From assembly GCA_900539465.1 (NCBI GenBank), contig UQCF01000002.1:1-64000 (forward strand): a stretch of DNA of 64,000 nt. Reading direction: 5' to 3'. The notes beneath the pieces were generated by a model. That model saw only the letters and a program-made list of their open reading frames with translations, made no database searches and was not told where the DNA came from. The first letter of the stretch is position 1. Each line of letters starts with the position of its first letter. Shown one piece after another: positions 1-8,589 of this stretch. A program made the position numbers and the translations under genes. This DNA is from an uncultured Ruminococcus sp. Its GTDB lineage: Bacteria; Bacillota; Clostridia; Oscillospirales; Acutalibacteraceae.

Positions 1-71
1 CTGCGAAGCGCACCAAGCGAGCAGGGCGACTATGTTTCTGAGGGGCAAGCAAGGCGAAGCCTTGTGAGAAG

Positions 72-110
72 AACCCGGAGGCCGCAGGTTCGTTTCTGCC
101 TCCGCAACCA
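72..110 (+). pseudogene. Initiator-tRNA 3'-half-like remnant
   Basis: The segment resembles the 3' half of a bacterial initiator tRNA: the 3' side of the anticodon stem (AACCCGGAGG), a T-arm-like GCAGGTTCG, and an acceptor end CCTCCGCAACCA. The T-loop reads TTCGTTT instead of TTCAAAT/TTCGAAT, and one C of the T-stem seems deleted, so the arm cannot fold normally. No D-arm or CAT anticodon is visible upstream. It is probably a decayed duplicate of a tRNA 3' end, as found at integration scars. That origin is inference. Confidence 0.5.
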
Positions 111-113
111 ACA

Positions 114-166
114 GAAAAAGCCTTGATTTTGTTGATATATCAACGATTTCGGGCTTTTTTCTTTTT
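114..166 (+). terminator. Intrinsic terminator after the tRNA-like remnant
   Basis: AAAAAGCC and GGGCTTTTTT form an outer stem around a perfect 14-base palindrome (GTTGATATATCAAC at 131-144), followed by a T-rich run. It would end any transcript entering from the left. Confidence 0.6.
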
Positions 167-655
167 GGAATTTTCATAGCGCATGTGTTAAAAACCGACA
201 TAAAATATCATAGAAAACCACAAAAATGCAAGTCAACATACAAGTCAAAACTACTCATGCTTTGATATGATTCTCTGTTGAAAAACAAAATGCTTGATGA
301 TATAACATAACCGAAGAATTGAGGCTGTCTGCGAGACGGCCTTTTAAAAGTCAAACAGTTAGCTTTTGCTAACCAAAAACAGTATGAGGCGTCCGCTTTA
401 AGACGGCCGTAAAATGTTCTAAGGCGAAGCAACAGCAAACAGAACGAAGATTAAGTATAATGGCGGCAAATTTTGTGCGTGAATATACCATAGCCTCCGG
501 CGGACCTTACTGTGACTGCGGTTACAAAAGAAAATGAAAACTTTAGCTTCTCTTTAAAATATTCTATGATTAAACATTTTAAAGCTTAAATTCTAAAAAT
601 ATATATGAGGTTATATTGAATTTTTGGCGGCAATATGATAAAGTTGTAGAAGTTA
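167..655. other. Gene-free AT-rich stretch
   Basis: No reading frame here has a ribosome site or a recognisable product. A short hairpin around GTCTGCGAGAC (about 329-339) is visible. Nothing else could be assigned. Confidence 0.5.
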
Positions 656-671
656 TAAAGGGGGCAATTTT

Positions 672-1661
672 ATGGCTAAAGGTGCAAACCAAAAAATAAA
701 AATACTTTATCTTATGCAGATTTTACTGCACGAAACAGACGAAGAGCACGGATTGACTTTGGCTCAAATATCAGAAATGTTGTCGGCTCGAGGTATTGAC
801 GCCGAGCGAAAAACTCTTTATGACGATATAGAAATTTTGCGCGTATTCGGTTTGGATATAGAAAAGCGCAAAGAAAAAAATACCGTAAAATACTGCGTTG
901 TGAGCCGCGATTTTGAATTGCCTGAGTTAAAGCTTTTGGTGGACGCGGTGCAGTCCTCAAAATTTATAACTCACAAAAAGAGCAATGAGCTTATAAAAAA
1001 GATTGAGGGCTTTGCGAGCAAATATGACTCTCAGCAGCTTCAGCGCCAAGTGTTCGTCGCAAACCGAATTAAGGCAATGAATGAGAGCATATATTACACG
1101 GTGGATTACATACACGAAGCCATCAATAAAGACGTCAAGGTTTCATTCAAATATTTTAACTGGAACGAGAAAAAAGAAAAAGTTTTGCGCCATGACGGTA
1201 ACAGCTTTGTTATCAGCCCATGGGCACTGACGTGGGACGATGAAAACTATTACCTTATAGGTTTTGATTCGTTTGACGGAATAATAAAGCACTACCGTGT
1301 TGACAAAATGCTCGGTATTTCACTGACAGATGAAAAGCGCGACGGCGCACAGCTCTTTAAAAACTTTGATATGGCGCTTTATTCAAAAAAGACCTTCGGT
1401 ATGTACGGCGGAAAAGATGAGACGGTAACCCTTCGCTGCAAAAACAGCCTTGCGGGCGTTGTAATAGACAGATTCGGCAGCGACGTGCCGATTATAATTG
1501 ACGGCGACGGATATTTTAAAGTCAATGTCAAGGTGCAGATAAGTCCGCTGTTTATTTCGTGGGTGATGAATTTCGGCGAAGATATAACGGTTTTGTCACC
1601 GGATTATGTCAAACATGAGCTGGTGAACACGGCAAATAAAATATTATCTATGTATAAATAA
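672..1661 (+). CDS. WYL-domain transcriptional regulator
   Basis: Predicted DNA-binding regulator of 329 residues. An N-terminal winged helix-turn-helix (residues about 8-75) precedes a WYL domain (about 135-225), recognised by the segment with SPWALTWDDENYYLIGF and the following HYRVDKM. WYL domains bind nucleotides or nucleic-acid ligands in several characterised regulators; the ligand here is unknown. The ATG is preceded by AAAGGGGG at about 656-664. The gene is monocistronic, closed by the terminator at 1664-1702. Target genes cannot be deduced; the neighbouring SWIM protein has its own promoter. Confidence 0.85.
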   Translation: MAKGANQKIKILYLMQILLHETDEEHGLTLAQISEMLSARGIDAERKTLYDDIEILRVFGLDIEKRKEKNTVKYCVVSRDFELPELKLLVDAVQSSKFITHKKSNELIKKIEGFASKYDSQQLQRQVFVANRIKAMNESIYYTVDYIHEAINKDVKVSFKYFNWNEKKEKVLRHDGNSFVISPWALTWDDENYYLIGFDSFDGIIKHYRVDKMLGISLTDEKRDGAQLFKNFDMALYSKKTFGMYGGKDETVTLRCKNSLAGVVIDRFGSDVPIIIDGDGYFKVNVKVQISPLFISWVMNFGEDITVLSPDYVKHELVNTANKILSMYK

Positions 1662-1663
1662 AA

Positions 1664-1702
1664 AAGCAGAAAATCGTAAATTTTACGGTTTTCTGTTTTT
1701 TT
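1664..1702 (+). terminator. Intrinsic terminator of the WYL gene
   Basis: CAGAAAATCGTAAA pairs with TTTTACGGTTTTCTG (one G-T pair) and is followed by a run of seven T. Confidence 0.85.
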
Positions 1703-1728
1703 AAGTCCGTTTTATAGGACACATCTCT

Positions 1729-1737
1729 TGCTATAAT
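1729..1737 (+). promoter_or_regulatory. Extended -10 promoter of the SWIM gene
   Basis: TGCTATAAT is a consensus extended -10 element (TG-N-TATAAT). No good -35 box is visible. It lies 37 bases before the start codon of the SWIM gene. Confidence 0.55.
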
Positions 1738-1773
1738 GAGCCTGTAAGAACAAAACAGACAGGAGAGACAGCT

Positions 1774-2595
1774 ATGAATTTTAAAATCGGTTTTTCGGCT
1801 AAAAAAGAAAACGAAGAGACAAAAGACAATACCGAAATCAAAGAACAGGCACAATCAAGGGCGGTAAAATCTGTTGTAAGAATATATTTTAAGCACAGAA
1901 ATCTTACTTGCTCTTACTATAACGATAAATTTGATTTGCACTGCGGCGACCTTGTTTATGTTGACGGCAAGCTGGAGGGATATATCGGCAGAGTTACAGA
2001 AGTCGCATACAATTTTAAAATCAAATTATCCGATTACAAGCGAGTTATTGCCCTTGTAGACAAAAGTGTAAAAGGTACTTTTTATAACGCAGGTTCTCAT
2101 TTTGTAACAGATAACAGAAATACCCTGCCGTTTGAAAAGGTTTTAACGTGGTTTTGCGCTCCCGAAAAAGAGGACGAGGAATACTCGGCGGGCTATGATG
2201 ATGCCTCTTTTAACCTTAATGACATGTCAGAGCTTAAAATAGACAGTTTAATTGCCGACAGAGGCTTTGATTATTATAAAAATAATAATGTTGCGTATTT
2301 TGAAATATCATCGGGTCACGGCAGGGCGATTGTTGAGGGCAGTAAAAACTATACGGTCGAGTTTGAATACTCTAAAAAAGGCGACATCAAAAATGCCACA
2401 TGCTCATGCTATTGCAGCGGATTTTGTAAGCACATTTTTGCGGCGGTTTTGCAGCTTAAAGAAACTCTTGAAATTATTGAAAAAGATTATCCCTCAATAA
2501 TCGAGAACGGCGATTATTTTGCGGCAGTCAGAAAAACGCTTATCTTTTCTTTGACTGCAGATAGCAACGAAAAAGGCAGCGTAACATTCGGATAA
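1774..2595 (+). CDS. SWIM zinc-finger protein
   Basis: A 273-residue protein with a C-terminal SWIM zinc finger (about residues 200-235): a CxCxC segment followed by CKH fits the CxCx(n)CxH pattern. SWIM fingers occur in DNA-associated and protein-interaction proteins, including bacterial SNF2-associated proteins, but no helicase is nearby, so the role is unknown. The N-terminal half has no recognised domain. A GGAGAG site at about 1761-1766 precedes ATG 1774. The last 11 codons (ending GSVTFG) recur almost unchanged at 3474-3506, suggesting that a second copy once lay downstream. Confidence 0.75.
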   Translation: MNFKIGFSAKKENEETKDNTEIKEQAQSRAVKSVVRIYFKHRNLTCSYYNDKFDLHCGDLVYVDGKLEGYIGRVTEVAYNFKIKLSDYKRVIALVDKSVKGTFYNAGSHFVTDNRNTLPFEKVLTWFCAPEKEDEEYSAGYDDASFNLNDMSELKIDSLIADRGFDYYKNNNVAYFEISSGHGRAIVEGSKNYTVEFEYSKKGDIKNATCSCYCSGFCKHIFAAVLQLKETLEIIEKDYPSIIENGDYFAAVRKTLIFSLTADSNEKGSVTFG

Positions 2596-2772
2596 GTTTA
2601 AAAAATCGGTTTATGAGCAAAGTATCGGTGTTATGAGAATATTTGACAATATTTCAGTTGAAAAATGTTATTGTTAAAAGGCAGCACCGAGAAGGTTTTG
2701 ATTTGACCGACAAAATTAAAACCGTGTCGGCAAAAGAATTTACAAACAGATATTAAAAGATGAGGTGTGAAT

Positions 2773-3285
2773 ATGAAATATTATGTACCGTCGGGTCAGT
2801 ATTTGAGTTACCGAATAAACGGAGCGATACTTCTTGTGGTTTCTCTTTTGGTAGCGAGCGCTGTTTTATACTTTCCTGTTATCAGACCCAATTTGCAAAA
2901 GCAGGCAGAGGTTAAAGAGAAAATAGAGCAGAACACCCCCGATTATGTTTTCAGCGATATATCGGAATTATCAACCAAGGAAACCGCTTACGACCAAACG
3001 AAAAAATACGACGGCAAAGTTGTCAGTTTTACCGGCTATATCAATGAAACAGACCAAGAATTAATATCTAAGGGCTTTGCTCCCAAAAGTTATGCTATAT
3101 ACAATAAATCGCATAGTGATATGTACTCCGATACACCGCGCGTATATTGTGAAGTGCCTGACCCTGAAAAAACATTCTCGCAATATAATTTTAAGGATAA
3201 TGACAAAGTTAAAGTTATAGGAGAGGTTTATTGGAACAGTTTATATGTACATTTGCGATATTGTGTGATTGAGCCTTGCGATTAA
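2773..3285 (+). CDS. Membrane-anchored small protein, OB-fold-like domain
   Basis: A 170-residue protein with one hydrophobic segment near the N-terminus (about residues 17-38) and a soluble remainder predicted to lie outside the membrane. The region from KYDGKVVSFTGYI to KVKVIGEVYWN follows the alternation seen in small OB-fold (tRNA_anti-like) domains of exported Firmicutes proteins; that match is weak and made by eye. ATG 2773 is chosen over the in-frame GTG 2767 because GATGAGGTG at 2759-2767 then acts as the ribosome site. It could equally be an orphan lipid-free membrane protein. Confidence 0.55.
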   Translation: MKYYVPSGQYLSYRINGAILLVVSLLVASAVLYFPVIRPNLQKQAEVKEKIEQNTPDYVFSDISELSTKETAYDQTKKYDGKVVSFTGYINETDQELISKGFAPKSYAIYNKSHSDMYSDTPRVYCEVPDPEKTFSQYNFKDNDKVKVIGEVYWNSLYVHLRYCVIEPCD

Positions 3286-3473
3286 TAAGTTGATATTGAT
3301 AAAATAAGGTTTAACTAATAAGCTGTTATGTATGAGGATTGATTATGAAAAGTAATCATAGTCTAATACTACGAACAAAACAAAGATAAGAAAATACCAA
3401 AGCTCGGATATGCCGTTATTATGCGATTTTGAACTATAGCGTAACGGCGTGGGAGCGTGTGCAAAAACCTTGG

Positions 3474-3509
3474 ACAGCAATGAAAAAGGGAGCGTAACAT
3501 TTGGGTAAT
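3474..3509 (+). pseudogene. C-terminal scrap of a second SWIM gene
   Basis: This stretch repeats the 3' end of the SWIM gene (2563-2595) with a few substitutions, and still reads DSNEKGSVTFG followed by TAA in one frame. Upstream sequence does not resemble the gene, so only the tail survives. It immediately precedes the ribosome site of the next small gene. A duplication followed by deletion of the intervening copy would explain it. Confidence 0.6.
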
Positions 3510-3521
3510 GAAGGAGATATT

Positions 3522-3857
3522 ATGTTTAGAAGTTTGATTTATGAAAGATATGTGGGCGTCTATGCAGAAAGTGATGAGATTACGGTTACTCTCAATGGGG
3601 AAAAAGCTGTTATTATAAGAATACACAGTGAGTTTGCAGATTCAAATATTATTAAAAAAACACTCCCGACAGATGAATTTGTCAGTATATTCAATTCGAT
3701 AAATATATTTGCTTGGAAAGATGAATACTATGCTCCGATTATAGATGGAGAAAGTTGGTCGCTGAAATATTACACAGATGACGGAAAATGCAAAAAGGTA
3801 AAAGGGTCAAACGCCTATCCGAAAAATTACGACGAGCTAATCGAATTGTTGTTTTAA
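3522..3857 (+). CDS. Small orphan protein (111 aa)
   Basis: A 111-residue soluble protein with no signal or membrane segment. ATG 3522 has a strong AAGGAG site at 3511-3516, which is better than the in-frame TTG at 3501. The C-terminal part (SWSLKYYTDDGKCKK then GSNAYPKN) resembles short proteins annotated as hypothetical in many Clostridia, where a Trp-x-Leu strand is followed by a GxNxYP turn. No function can be assigned. Confidence 0.65.
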   Translation: MFRSLIYERYVGVYAESDEITVTLNGEKAVIIRIHSEFADSNIIKKTLPTDEFVSIFNSINIFAWKDEYYAPIIDGESWSLKYYTDDGKCKKVKGSNAYPKNYDELIELLF

Positions 3858-4028
3858 ATTCAAAATGCACCTTAACCACAATAAATAATGTTGGTCGAGT
3901 CTTTTTATCGGGAAACAAAGATGCCGCGCAAAATTTTCTCGGAGAGGCAAAAAGTTCTTGTGTTTTTGATTTGTTTATGATATTATTTATCTGTTAATGT
4001 TTCTACAATATATAAGGGGCACAGTGTT

Positions 4029-4370
4029 ATGGATAAAGAAAACAATAAAGGCGCGGTGGGGAAAAAGCAAAAGCCCGTGAACAAAAAGCTCAAGTTCATA
4101 TGGTTCGGCATATCGGTTGTCATTTTTGCGATAGGTCTTGTGCTCGCAAAGTGCGGCATTTCTTTTGAAAATTATGCTCTTAAAGCAATATATGCGGTTG
4201 CGGTGCTATTCCCGATGATTATTGCGGCGCAAAAGGTCAGCTTTGAGCGCATTGACCCCGAAACCGGCAAAAAGAATGTGCCGGCATATATGATGTATTA
4301 TCTTTGCATAATACTTTTTATAGTTTTTATTCCCATAATTTTCTGGGTAAATCAATTTATGTCACTTTAA
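4029..4370 (+). CDS. Small three-helix membrane protein
   Basis: A 113-residue protein with a lysine-rich N-terminus (about 24 residues) and three hydrophobic segments (about 25-43, 52-68, 88-110), so probably an integral membrane protein with a cytoplasmic tail. GGGGCA about nine bases before the ATG can act as a ribosome site. It is monocistronic and closed by the hairpin at 4371-4403. No family was recognised. Confidence 0.65.
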   Translation: MDKENNKGAVGKKQKPVNKKLKFIWFGISVVIFAIGLVLAKCGISFENYALKAIYAVAVLFPMIIAAQKVSFERIDPETGKKNVPAYMMYYLCIILFIVFIPIIFWVNQFMSL

Positions 4371-4403
4371 AAAGAGGAGCTGCATTTACGGCAGCTCCTT
4401 TTT
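4371..4403. terminator. Bidirectional intrinsic terminator
   Basis: GGAGCTGC (4376-4383) pairs perfectly with GCAGCTCC (4391-4398), with a T run on the right and an A run on the left. It serves both the small membrane protein gene and the convergent YlmC-like gene. Confidence 0.85.
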
Positions 4404-4405
4404 GC

Positions 4406-4675
4406 TTAAAAAAATCTTTTTTTAGGCGGGGGAGGCGGCGCGTCGGGCACGCAGTAGTCAACGAGAATAGTGTCTTCGCCTATTACAGATACCTTATCCC
4501 AAGGTATTCTTGTGTCGCAGCCCTTGCCGAACAGCTTGTTCCTTGAGTAAATGACAAGGCATACAAGTTTGCCGCTGCAGGTGTCGATTTCAACGTCGTC
4601 AACATTGCCGAGTCTGCACCCGTCGGACTTGCAAATTACGTCTTTGTTTCTGAGTTCAGCAATACAGCAGCCCAT
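4406..4675 (-). CDS. YlmC/YmxH-family PRC-barrel protein
   Basis: An 89-residue protein matching the YlmC/YmxH family, small PRC-barrel proteins common in spore-forming Firmicutes. Hallmarks are CRLGNVDDVEID near the N-terminus and IPWDKVSVIGEDTILVDY near the C-terminus. Family members normally begin a few residues before the ELRxKDVI segment, which favours ATG 4675 (AAGAGA upstream) over an in-frame ATG at 4714. The C-terminus ends in a proline run and basic residues. The precise role in sporulation is unestablished. Confidence 0.8.
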   Translation of the reverse strand: MGCCIAELRNKDVICKSDGCRLGNVDDVEIDTCSGKLVCLVIYSRNKLFGKGCDTRIPWDKVSVIGEDTILVDYCVPDAPPPPPKKRFF

Positions 4676-4695
4676 AAAAATATCTCTTCTTTCTC

Positions 4696-4724
4696 TTGTA
4701 AAAATTTCACTCATGTGATAGAAT
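4696..4724 (+). promoter_or_regulatory. Sigma-A promoter of the ceramidase-like operon
   Basis: TTGTAA (4696-4701), 17 bases, TAGAAT (4719-4724). It drives the ceramidase-like gene, nagB and rubrerythrin. The boxes overlap the 5' end of the opposing YlmC-like transcription unit. Confidence 0.65.
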
Positions 4725-4756
4725 ACATCTATAAATATTCGGAAAGGTTGATTTTT

Positions 4757-6502
4757 ATGAAAAAGATTATATCTGTTATCCTTTCTGTCGCAATGGTGCT
4801 CACCTGCTGCGGCCTTTTTGCTTATGCAGACAGCCCCGTTCAGGCAAAGGAACAGCCCGCATCTTCAGCTGTGACAGACGTAAACTCCGAGGTTATGGAG
4901 CAGATAAAAACCAATGCACATTTCGACGATATTCTCCGTCCGCTTAAAAACCTTAACTTTTCTTCTCTTGACGCATTCACCGCGTCGCTTGTTAAGGTTA
5001 TGTACGGAGTGGTTGATTTCCTTATTGATAATATCGTGGGTATTCTTAACTTTACGGTTCCCTCATATGACTTTATCAATGCTGAGGATTATAAATCCGA
5101 GAACTTTTACTCCGGCACGGATACATTTCTTTCGGAGCCCGCCGCAGGTGCGGTTTGGAGCCTCGGTTATTCGAGCGCGTCTCTTCAGACAGGCAACGAG
5201 CTTGACGGTAAGCACTATGTCGGCGGCAGCCTTTCGCTTGATAAATCCGCAACAGCTATTTATGACGATCAGCGCGTTCGCGTAACCTGCCTTAACGACG
5301 GCAGCGGCAGAGGCACTGTTGCATTTGCAACGCTGGACGCTTTCGGTCTTTCACTCCCCGATGTTCGTGAAATTCGCTCAAGACTCACATCTTTTGCAAA
5401 GAACAACGGCATTGTCAGCATAAATATAACCGTTCTTCATCAGCACAGTTGTGTTGATACTCTCGGTATGAACGGCAACCTTATAAAAATGCTTTTCGCA
5501 AACACGGCAACGAACATCTATAACGGCATAGCCGGCACAGACGCTCCGCTTATCAACGGTCAGAACAAAGAATTTATGGAGAATTTGTTTACCGTTACCG
5601 CAAGAGCCATAAGAGAAGCTTATAACAACATGGAGCAGGGCACTATCTATTATTCCGAGATAGACGCGGACGCATATATCCGCGACAAGCGTGAGCCCAT
5701 GGTTAAAGATAAGTACATACACCGCTTCCGTTTTGTTCCGGCAGACGGCTGCAAAGAGACATGGCTTCTTAACGCCGCTATTCACTGCGTAGGCCACGGT
5801 GCGGCCGGCACAACAATAACGGGCGACTATCCTTATTATATGGAGCAGGTCATAAACAAAGAAGCAGACGCAAACTTTATGCTCATTCAGGGTGCGGAGC
5901 TTGCAATAAGCAGCGATTACTCCCCGGTAGACGAGCAGACCAAGGATTTGACGAGGATTGAGAGACTTCAGGTTTACGGCAACGCGCTCGGTGAGCTTGT
6001 TGTGAACTCAACCGCAAAAGAGACTGTCGTTGAGCCTCTTTTGAACATTCGCCATGAAGAGTACAGAGTTCCCGTTACAAACGAGATACTCATTTTTGCC
6101 GCAAAGCTCGGCGCAGTTACAAACCTTGCGGTTTCTAATAATAAGAGAGATACAGACCTTGAGGTTGTCACCGAAATCGGATATATGGAGCTTGGCAAAG
6201 ACCTTGCGGTTGCAATAGTTCCCGGTGAGCTTGAGGCGGCTCTCGCTTACGGCGGCTGCCTTGATAAGACCAACTCTTACAGAAATGAGGATTGGACATA
6301 TCCCTCAATGCAGGAGATGGTAGGAAACAGCAGGAAGCTCCTTGTTTTCGGCCTTGCAAACGACCAGATAGGTTATATTCTTGAGGATAACGATTACAGC
6401 AGCATAATCTCCGGTGTAAATGAAGAAATCGTCGCAACCGGATACAAAGCGGGTTCAACAACGGTTACCGCATTTCAAAAACTTGTTGATTCAGTTAAAT
6501 AA
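4757..6502 (+). CDS. Secreted neutral ceramidase-like hydrolase
   Basis: A 581-residue protein with a Sec signal peptide (about residues 1-25, cleavage near AYA-DS). The body resembles neutral/alkaline non-lysosomal ceramidases, zinc amidases that release fatty acid from ceramide: a HQHSCVDT segment in place of the metal-binding HTHSGPDT loop, a second histidine segment (AAIHCVGHG), a VPGELE glutamate segment and GLANDQIGYI near the C-terminus. ATG 4757 follows GGAAAGG. It is shorter than typical ceramidases and lacks an obvious C-terminal Ig-like domain, so the substrate may differ. nagB follows after 15 bases. Confidence 0.65.
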   Translation: MKKIISVILSVAMVLTCCGLFAYADSPVQAKEQPASSAVTDVNSEVMEQIKTNAHFDDILRPLKNLNFSSLDAFTASLVKVMYGVVDFLIDNIVGILNFTVPSYDFINAEDYKSENFYSGTDTFLSEPAAGAVWSLGYSSASLQTGNELDGKHYVGGSLSLDKSATAIYDDQRVRVTCLNDGSGRGTVAFATLDAFGLSLPDVREIRSRLTSFAKNNGIVSINITVLHQHSCVDTLGMNGNLIKMLFANTATNIYNGIAGTDAPLINGQNKEFMENLFTVTARAIREAYNNMEQGTIYYSEIDADAYIRDKREPMVKDKYIHRFRFVPADGCKETWLLNAAIHCVGHGAAGTTITGDYPYYMEQVINKEADANFMLIQGAELAISSDYSPVDEQTKDLTRIERLQVYGNALGELVVNSTAKETVVEPLLNIRHEEYRVPVTNEILIFAAKLGAVTNLAVSNNKRDTDLEVVTEIGYMELGKDLAVAIVPGELEAALAYGGCLDKTNSYRNEDWTYPSMQEMVGNSRKLLVFGLANDQIGYILEDNDYSSIISGVNEEIVATGYKAGSTTVTAFQKLVDSVK

Positions 6503-6517
6503 CAAAGAGGTTCAAAA

Positions 6518-7240
6518 ATGGAAGTAAAGATTTTTAACAATGCCGAGGAGATTGCTTCTGCCGCTTCGGAGATGTTTATTAAAATAATAAACAAAAAGAG
6601 CGATGCTGTTCTCGGCCTTGCAACAGGCGCGTCACCCGTGCCCACATATAAAAAACTTATTGAGGCTTATAACGAAAAGCGCGTAAGCTTTAAGGACGTA
6701 AAAACCTTTAACCTTGATGAGTATTGCGATTTGCCGAAAAACGATAAAAACAGCTACTATTCCTTTATGCACGACAATCTTTTTGATAAGGTTGATATTA
6801 AAGAAGAAAATGTTAATTTTCTTGACGGCAACGCAAAGGATTGGGAGCAGGAGAGCAAGCGTTATGCCGAAGCAATCAAAAGCGCAGGCGGCATAGATAT
6901 TCAGCTTTTGGGCATCGGCACCAACGGTCATATCGGTTTTAACGAGCCTGCCGACGCTTTCACAGACGAAGCGTTTAAGGTTACTCTCACTCAAAGCACG
7001 ATAGATTCAAACCAAAAATATTTCGGAGATGTTCCGATGCCGAGATATGCTCTTACAATGGGTATAGGCTCAATAATGAGGGCAAAAACCATACTACTTA
7101 TCGCAACCGGCGAGAGCAAAGCGCAGGCTGTTAAGGGTATGATCAAAGGAGAGGTTACACCTAAACTCCCAGCCTCTGTATTAAATGAACATAAAAATGC
7201 CATAATAATGCTTGATAAGGCGGCTGCAAGCCTGCTTTAA
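6518..7240 (+). CDS. nagB: Glucosamine-6-phosphate deaminase
   Basis: Converts glucosamine 6-phosphate to fructose 6-phosphate and ammonia in the cytoplasm, the entry of amino sugars into glycolysis. The 240 residues carry the family marks in order: GLATGASPVPTY (phosphate loop), FNLDEY with the catalytic Asp, and GIGTNGHIGFNEPA with the ring-opening His. The length fits short Gram-positive NagB enzymes. An AAAGAGG site precedes the ATG. It lies in the operon begun at 4757; no nagA is visible in the window. Confidence 0.93.
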   Translation: MEVKIFNNAEEIASAASEMFIKIINKKSDAVLGLATGASPVPTYKKLIEAYNEKRVSFKDVKTFNLDEYCDLPKNDKNSYYSFMHDNLFDKVDIKEENVNFLDGNAKDWEQESKRYAEAIKSAGGIDIQLLGIGTNGHIGFNEPADAFTDEAFKVTLTQSTIDSNQKYFGDVPMPRYALTMGIGSIMRAKTILLIATGESKAQAVKGMIKGEVTPKLPASVLNEHKNAIIMLDKAAASLL

Positions 7241-7262
7241 ATAAAAAGCAAGAGGCGATTTT

Positions 7263-7802
7263 ATGGAATTTAAAGGCTCCCGAACCGAAGCAAACCTGAT
7301 GGCGGCATATGCCGGCGAAAGTCAGGCGAGAAACAAATACACCTTTTATGCAAAAAAGGCGAGGGACGAGGGCTACGTTCAGATAGCGGAGATTTTTGAA
7401 ATCACCGCCGAGAACGAAAAGGCGCACGCGAAGCTGTGGTTTAAAATTCTTCACGGCGATGAAATACCGCCGACCCTGTCTAACCTTAAAGACGCGGCGG
7501 CAGGCGAGAATTTTGAATGGACTGATATGTACAGCGGCTTTGCAAAAGAGGCAAAAGAAGAGGGCTTTGACAAAATAGCCTATCTTTTTGAAGCCGTGGG
7601 CGAAATCGAAAAAGAGCATGAGGAAAGATACCGCAAGCTGATAGCGGATATTGAGGGCGGTCTGGTCTTTTCGCGTGACGGCGATACTGTTTGGCAGTGC
7701 ATAAATTGCGGGCATATTTGCGTCGGTCAAAAACCGCCCGAGGTTTGCCCCGTGTGTGCACATCCAAAGGGATATTTTAAAATTAAGCCTCAAAATTATT
7801 GA
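7263..7802 (+). CDS. Rubrerythrin
   Basis: Cytoplasmic non-haem iron peroxidase that protects anaerobes from peroxide. The 179 residues comprise a ferritin-like four-helix domain (about 1-140), with iron ligands in ENEKAH and EKEHE segments, and a C-terminal rubredoxin-like domain with a CxxC pair (CINCGH) and a second pair (CPVC). GAGGCGATT precedes the ATG. It is the third gene of the unit beginning at 4757, and a terminator follows at once. Confidence 0.92.
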   Translation: MEFKGSRTEANLMAAYAGESQARNKYTFYAKKARDEGYVQIAEIFEITAENEKAHAKLWFKILHGDEIPPTLSNLKDAAAGENFEWTDMYSGFAKEAKEEGFDKIAYLFEAVGEIEKEHEERYRKLIADIEGGLVFSRDGDTVWQCINCGHICVGQKPPEVCPVCAHPKGYFKIKPQNY

Positions 7803-7806
7803 CGGC

Positions 7807-7847
7807 AAAAGCGCTTGCAGGCAAGAATGTCTGAAAGCGCTTTTTTA
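7807..7847 (+). terminator. Intrinsic terminator after rubrerythrin
   Basis: AAAGCGCTT (7808-7816) and AAGCGCTTT (7835-7843) form the stem, followed by a T run. Confidence 0.8.
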
Positions 7848-7858
7848 TAAGGAGAATT

Positions 7859-8539
7859 ATGTTTAAATTTGTTTTAATGGACCTTGACGACACTTTGCTG
7901 GATTTTCATTCCTCAGAGGCGTGGGCTTTAAAAAATGCGCTGTCGTCACTTGGGGTTGATTCGAGTGAAAAAACCGTTGCACGTTACAGTGAGATAAACG
8001 ACTCCCTGTGGAAAAAACTGGAGCAAGGCAAAATAACAAGAGAAAGACTTTTAGTTGAGCGGTTTGAAATTTTGTTTTCGGAGCTTGGCGCCGACTGCTC
8101 GGCACATGAGACATGGAAAACGTATGAATCATATCTTTCTAAAACACATTTTTTTGTGCCGCACGCAAAAGAACTTTTAGAAGATATATATAATGAATAT
8201 GAGCTTTACATAGTCTCAAACGGAACGGCGAGCGTTCAGCACGGAAGAATTGCTTGCTCCGAGCTTTCAAAATATTTTAAAGGAATTTTTATTTCGCAGG
8301 AGATAGGGATTAACAAGCCGCAAAAGGGCTTTTTTGATTATTGTTTTAATGAAATACCCGATTTTTTAAAGGAAAAAACAATAATTGTCGGGGACAGCCT
8401 GACCTCGGATATAAAGGGCGGCAACAATGCGGGAATACAGACTTGCTGGTATAATCCGAGAGGAATTAAGTGCCCCGATGATGTAACGGTCAACTACGAA
8501 ATAAAAGACATTTTGCAGCTGAAAAACATTCTCAAATAA
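7859..8539 (+). CDS. HAD phosphatase, YjjG-like nucleotidase
   Basis: A 226-residue haloacid dehalogenase-superfamily phosphatase. Motif I is MDLDDTLLDF with the nucleophilic Asp pair, motif II is SNGT, the motif III lysine lies in GINKPQ, and motif IV is VGDSLTSDIKGG. The cap and overall pattern fit the YjjG/YfnB group of 5'-nucleotidases active on non-canonical pyrimidine nucleotides; substrate is inferred from family only. AAGGAG lies seven bases before the ATG, right after the rubrerythrin terminator. Confidence 0.85.
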   Translation: MFKFVLMDLDDTLLDFHSSEAWALKNALSSLGVDSSEKTVARYSEINDSLWKKLEQGKITRERLLVERFEILFSELGADCSAHETWKTYESYLSKTHFFVPHAKELLEDIYNEYELYIVSNGTASVQHGRIACSELSKYFKGIFISQEIGINKPQKGFFDYCFNEIPDFLKEKTIIVGDSLTSDIKGGNNAGIQTCWYNPRGIKCPDDVTVNYEIKDILQLKNILK

Positions 8540-8540
8540 A

Positions 8541-8580
8541 AAAACACCGGCAAGGCTTTTTACAGCTTTGCCGGTGTTTG
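8541..8580. terminator. Bidirectional intrinsic terminator
   Basis: AAACACCGGCAAGGC pairs with GCTTTGCCGGTGTTT around an eight-base loop, with A and T runs on the two sides. It separates the HAD gene from the convergent surface-protein gene. Confidence 0.85.
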
Positions 8581-8589
8581 CACTTTTGA

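Noticed and set aside
3788..3997. 69-codon plus-strand frame after the 111-residue orphan
   Set aside because: It overlaps the orphan gene in another frame, and its ATG has no ribosome site.
4715..4756. In-frame upstream GTG start for the ceramidase-like protein
   Set aside because: It would add 14 residues before a normal signal peptide, overlaps the -10 box, and ATG 4757 has the ribosome site.
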